NCBI GenBank assembly: GCA_021397835.1
Contig: JAJFZO010000747.1
Span: 1,676,501 to 1,740,500, forward strand
Direction: 5' to 3'
Source: Moringa oleifera
Lineage: Eukaryota > Streptophyta > Magnoliopsida > Brassicales > Moringaceae
Length of the DNA: 64,000 bases
Each line of letters begins with the position of its first letter. Position 1 is the stretch's first letter. The notes below the pieces were generated by a model. That model did not search any database, was not told the origin of the DNA, and saw nothing but the letters and a program-made list of their open reading frames with translations. Positions 61,930 through 64,000 of the stretch are shown piece by piece. Position numbers and translations under genes: made by a program.

Positions 61930-64000
61930 GACTTCTCCAAAAGAAAGTGAGATTTTTCCAGCAAATAATTGAATTTTCTAAGTTTTATCTGGGGAGTTTC
62001 TCACTACGAGATGACGCTCGTGTTCTTGACTTTTGTATTGGAGTAACTAGGAGAAAGAAAACTTCCTTACAAGAAGAAAACAAAACAAGAGCATATCACG
62101 AGTATCTTCTTCTGTTCATTCTGACGGAGGCAGAAATTATTTCAATAATTTCAAAGTTAATGAATTTATGACAATTAATCATTTTTTTATTTTACCCCAT
62201 CCAGTTTAGCTTCAATTAATTAATTCTAAACTAGCTAAGATTCATTGAGTGGATACTATTTTATTTTAGTTTGCTCATATATATATATAAGGGTCATCTA
62301 TACGACACGATTTTAAAGATTGAGCTTTTTTTAATTATTTTATTTTCTGTAATATTTCTTATTATTCATTAAAATACTTTAATTTGTATTTATAATTAAT
62401 ATATAACTACTAATTAATCTCTTAGTCAATAAATAAGAGTAAGATTACTTACTTTCAAAAAAATATATATTATGTATAAATGTAAATTAAGATCTATCAA
62501 GACTTACATTTTGATATTTTTTAATGTGAAAATTCTCTCAAATAAATTCCGTTGATTTTAACATTTATTATTATTTTTAAATAAAATGAAAATTACTCGT
62601 AATTAATTATTCTTGTTTTTATAACAATCTGTATTATTCATTAAAATATTGTTGCATTTCAAACTTTATTACTGAATTAGGAGCCTAACATTTTGGGAAA
62701 TATGGTTTTTAGAAGTTCAATTCATATATATAATTTTAAGAATAACTTGTGAGGAATATTTAATAAAGTAGGTATAACAAAACTGGATTAGAATATTTTT
62801 GAGAAATTAATAAAAATGCAACACAGATGGATAAACAATAAGAAAATATCTTGTGATGGGATGAAAAAAATTAAACATTTGAGTGTAGATAAAAAATATT
62901 TTAATTGGAGAAAAAGGGAAGGGAATATGCTCAATGAGTGTAGCTTTCATGGCCTGTTGTGCGTCTTGCTACGTTAAACTTTGCGTCACAGGTTGACAAA
63001 GTCTAGCAAGGAACATAGCGTAGGAATCTTTGAACCAATGCCTTAGCTTACCATTGTGACCTTCATTTCTTATTTCTTTGGTCATCAAATAATTAACCAA
63101 GAAAGGGACAGTTTTCCAATGTGTTTTATTTAAACAAGAGGTGATTAGCAAATGGATGACCACATTTCATTTAATGCGGAGAAAGTAATTAACTCTAAAT
63201 GTGAATTATTGTAGTAGTGATGAATTAATAGTTGCTTTAAGATGAGGCAATGATGCAGACTAGACTAAGAAGATTATAGAGGGGTGAATGAATGGATATA
63301 ATATGTAATTTGGCCGTTAGAAAAGACCGTCTTCGTTATAATATTATAATGAAATATAGTAAACTAAAATATAAACAAAATGTGCTATGCTTTAATAATA
63401 TTTTCTGCTGGTTGAAGTGATCTGAATTATATAAACAAAAGGAAGAGCTGAAAATGAAAGACCCTATTGCATCTAAAACAAGAGACAGTAGATGCCATTA
63501 GCATCTAAATCAAGCCAATAATTTAATGTAGAGGATTTCTCCAAATTTTAGCTTGGGGCAAGGTCTATCCTTGTATGGGTAGAGTAGATCAACTCATCAA
63601 CGATCAACAAATAAACCAAAGCAAATAAATTCTGCCTTCTTTAGTCAAACAAATAATCACCGCTCAACAGTTTCCCACGTGAATTTGGAAGAAATTTCCA
63701 GTTTCATCATTTCAAAGTTCGGTTAATTGAAACTGTGATTAGCTGCTTAAAAGTTGAGGAGCCATGCCTTTAATTCAGGTGTATGCAGTGTTGTCTGTGG
63801 CAGGTTAGGTAGGGAACACAGCTTGAAGGATGGTCATAGAATTAGGTACCAAAAGTAAACAAACTGGGGACATGATAAAAGAACTTGCAAAATTCAGTTA
63901 ATGATACATCTTACTGATGTTACTGTATCAACGAGTCCTAATTGTTGTCTCCTTGTCAATGGAATTGCTCACTCTCCTCAGGTTACAAGTTCATGATCTT
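61930..64000. other. upstream region of the U-box kinase gene and AT-rich flank
   Basis: No gene recognised. A (TA)n run lies at about 62278-62289. The last 1.1 kb is less AT-rich but has no open frame with family features. A gene starting beyond the window cannot be excluded. Confidence 0.4.

Noticed and set aside
1..64000. CRISPR arrays, phage or defence islands, complete transposons
   Set aside because: No regularly spaced repeats, no transposase or reverse-transcriptase frames and no long terminal repeats were seen. Gene structure is that of plant nuclear DNA.

Overview
This is 64 kb of nuclear DNA from a core eudicot plant. The evidence is genes split by GT-AG introns, very AT-rich intergenic DNA, 5' leader introns, and plant-only families (OEP16, type-2 metallothionein, P-class PPR, POLTERGEIST-like phosphatase, fasciclin-like arabinogalactan protein, U-box kinase, ATL-type RING-H2). 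I see no operon, CRISPR, phage or organellar genome content. The species cannot be fixed from the sequence. The gene order argues against Brassicaceae and for a lineage with less genome-duplication fractionation.

Layout. At 0.9-3.4 kb lie two small membrane-anchored RING-H2 genes (minus). At 4.3-5.2 kb is a broken copy of CXIP4, followed by the intact CXIP4 gene (plus; leader exon about 6.3 kb, CDS 7.9-8.9 kb). At 10.2-11.6 kb is TIM9 (minus, two exons). At 12.2-15.9 kb is a block of decayed duplicates: a 2.5-kb pseudogene of the OBGM gene found intact 13 kb further on, directly followed by a decayed copy of TIM9 intron plus exon 1. At 17.0-19.0 kb is OEP16 (plus, six exons). At 19.5-21.6 kb is a PPR gene (minus), at 22.6-23.2 kb a metallothionein (minus, three exons), at 25.6-27.6 kb OBGM (minus, five coding exons), and at 28.7-32.3 kb a DUF4378/TRM-like gene (minus, four exons). 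At 37.9-39.2 kb is FLA4/SOS5 (plus, one exon). About 9.4 kb of mostly AT-rich DNA then holds a few GC-richer islands. At 48.8-52.0 kb is a POLTERGEIST-like PP2C (plus, four exons), at 55.4-56.7 kb an ENTH-domain gene (plus, four exons), and at 57.2-61.9 kb a UspA/kinase/U-box gene (minus, seven exons). The rest is AT-rich.

The genes do not form one pathway, as is usual in plants. The shared theme is history. From memory of the Arabidopsis map, CXIP4, OEP16, a RING gene and a PLL phosphatase neighbour each other on chromosome 2. A PPR, metallothionein, OBGM and the sister PLL sit together on chromosome 1, and TIM9, FLA4 and an ENTH gene sit together on chromosome 3. This window carries all three sets on one segment, so it looks like the pre-duplication ancestral order that Arabidopsis later split.

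I found no undescribed molecular system. The items most worth checking are the nested duplicated pseudogenes, the U-box kinase lacking its catalytic aspartate, the merged synteny block, an AT-rich dispersed repeat family, and several promoter-like islands with no gene beside them. Exon structures were worked out by hand from splice signals, reading frame and family conservation, and no search was run.
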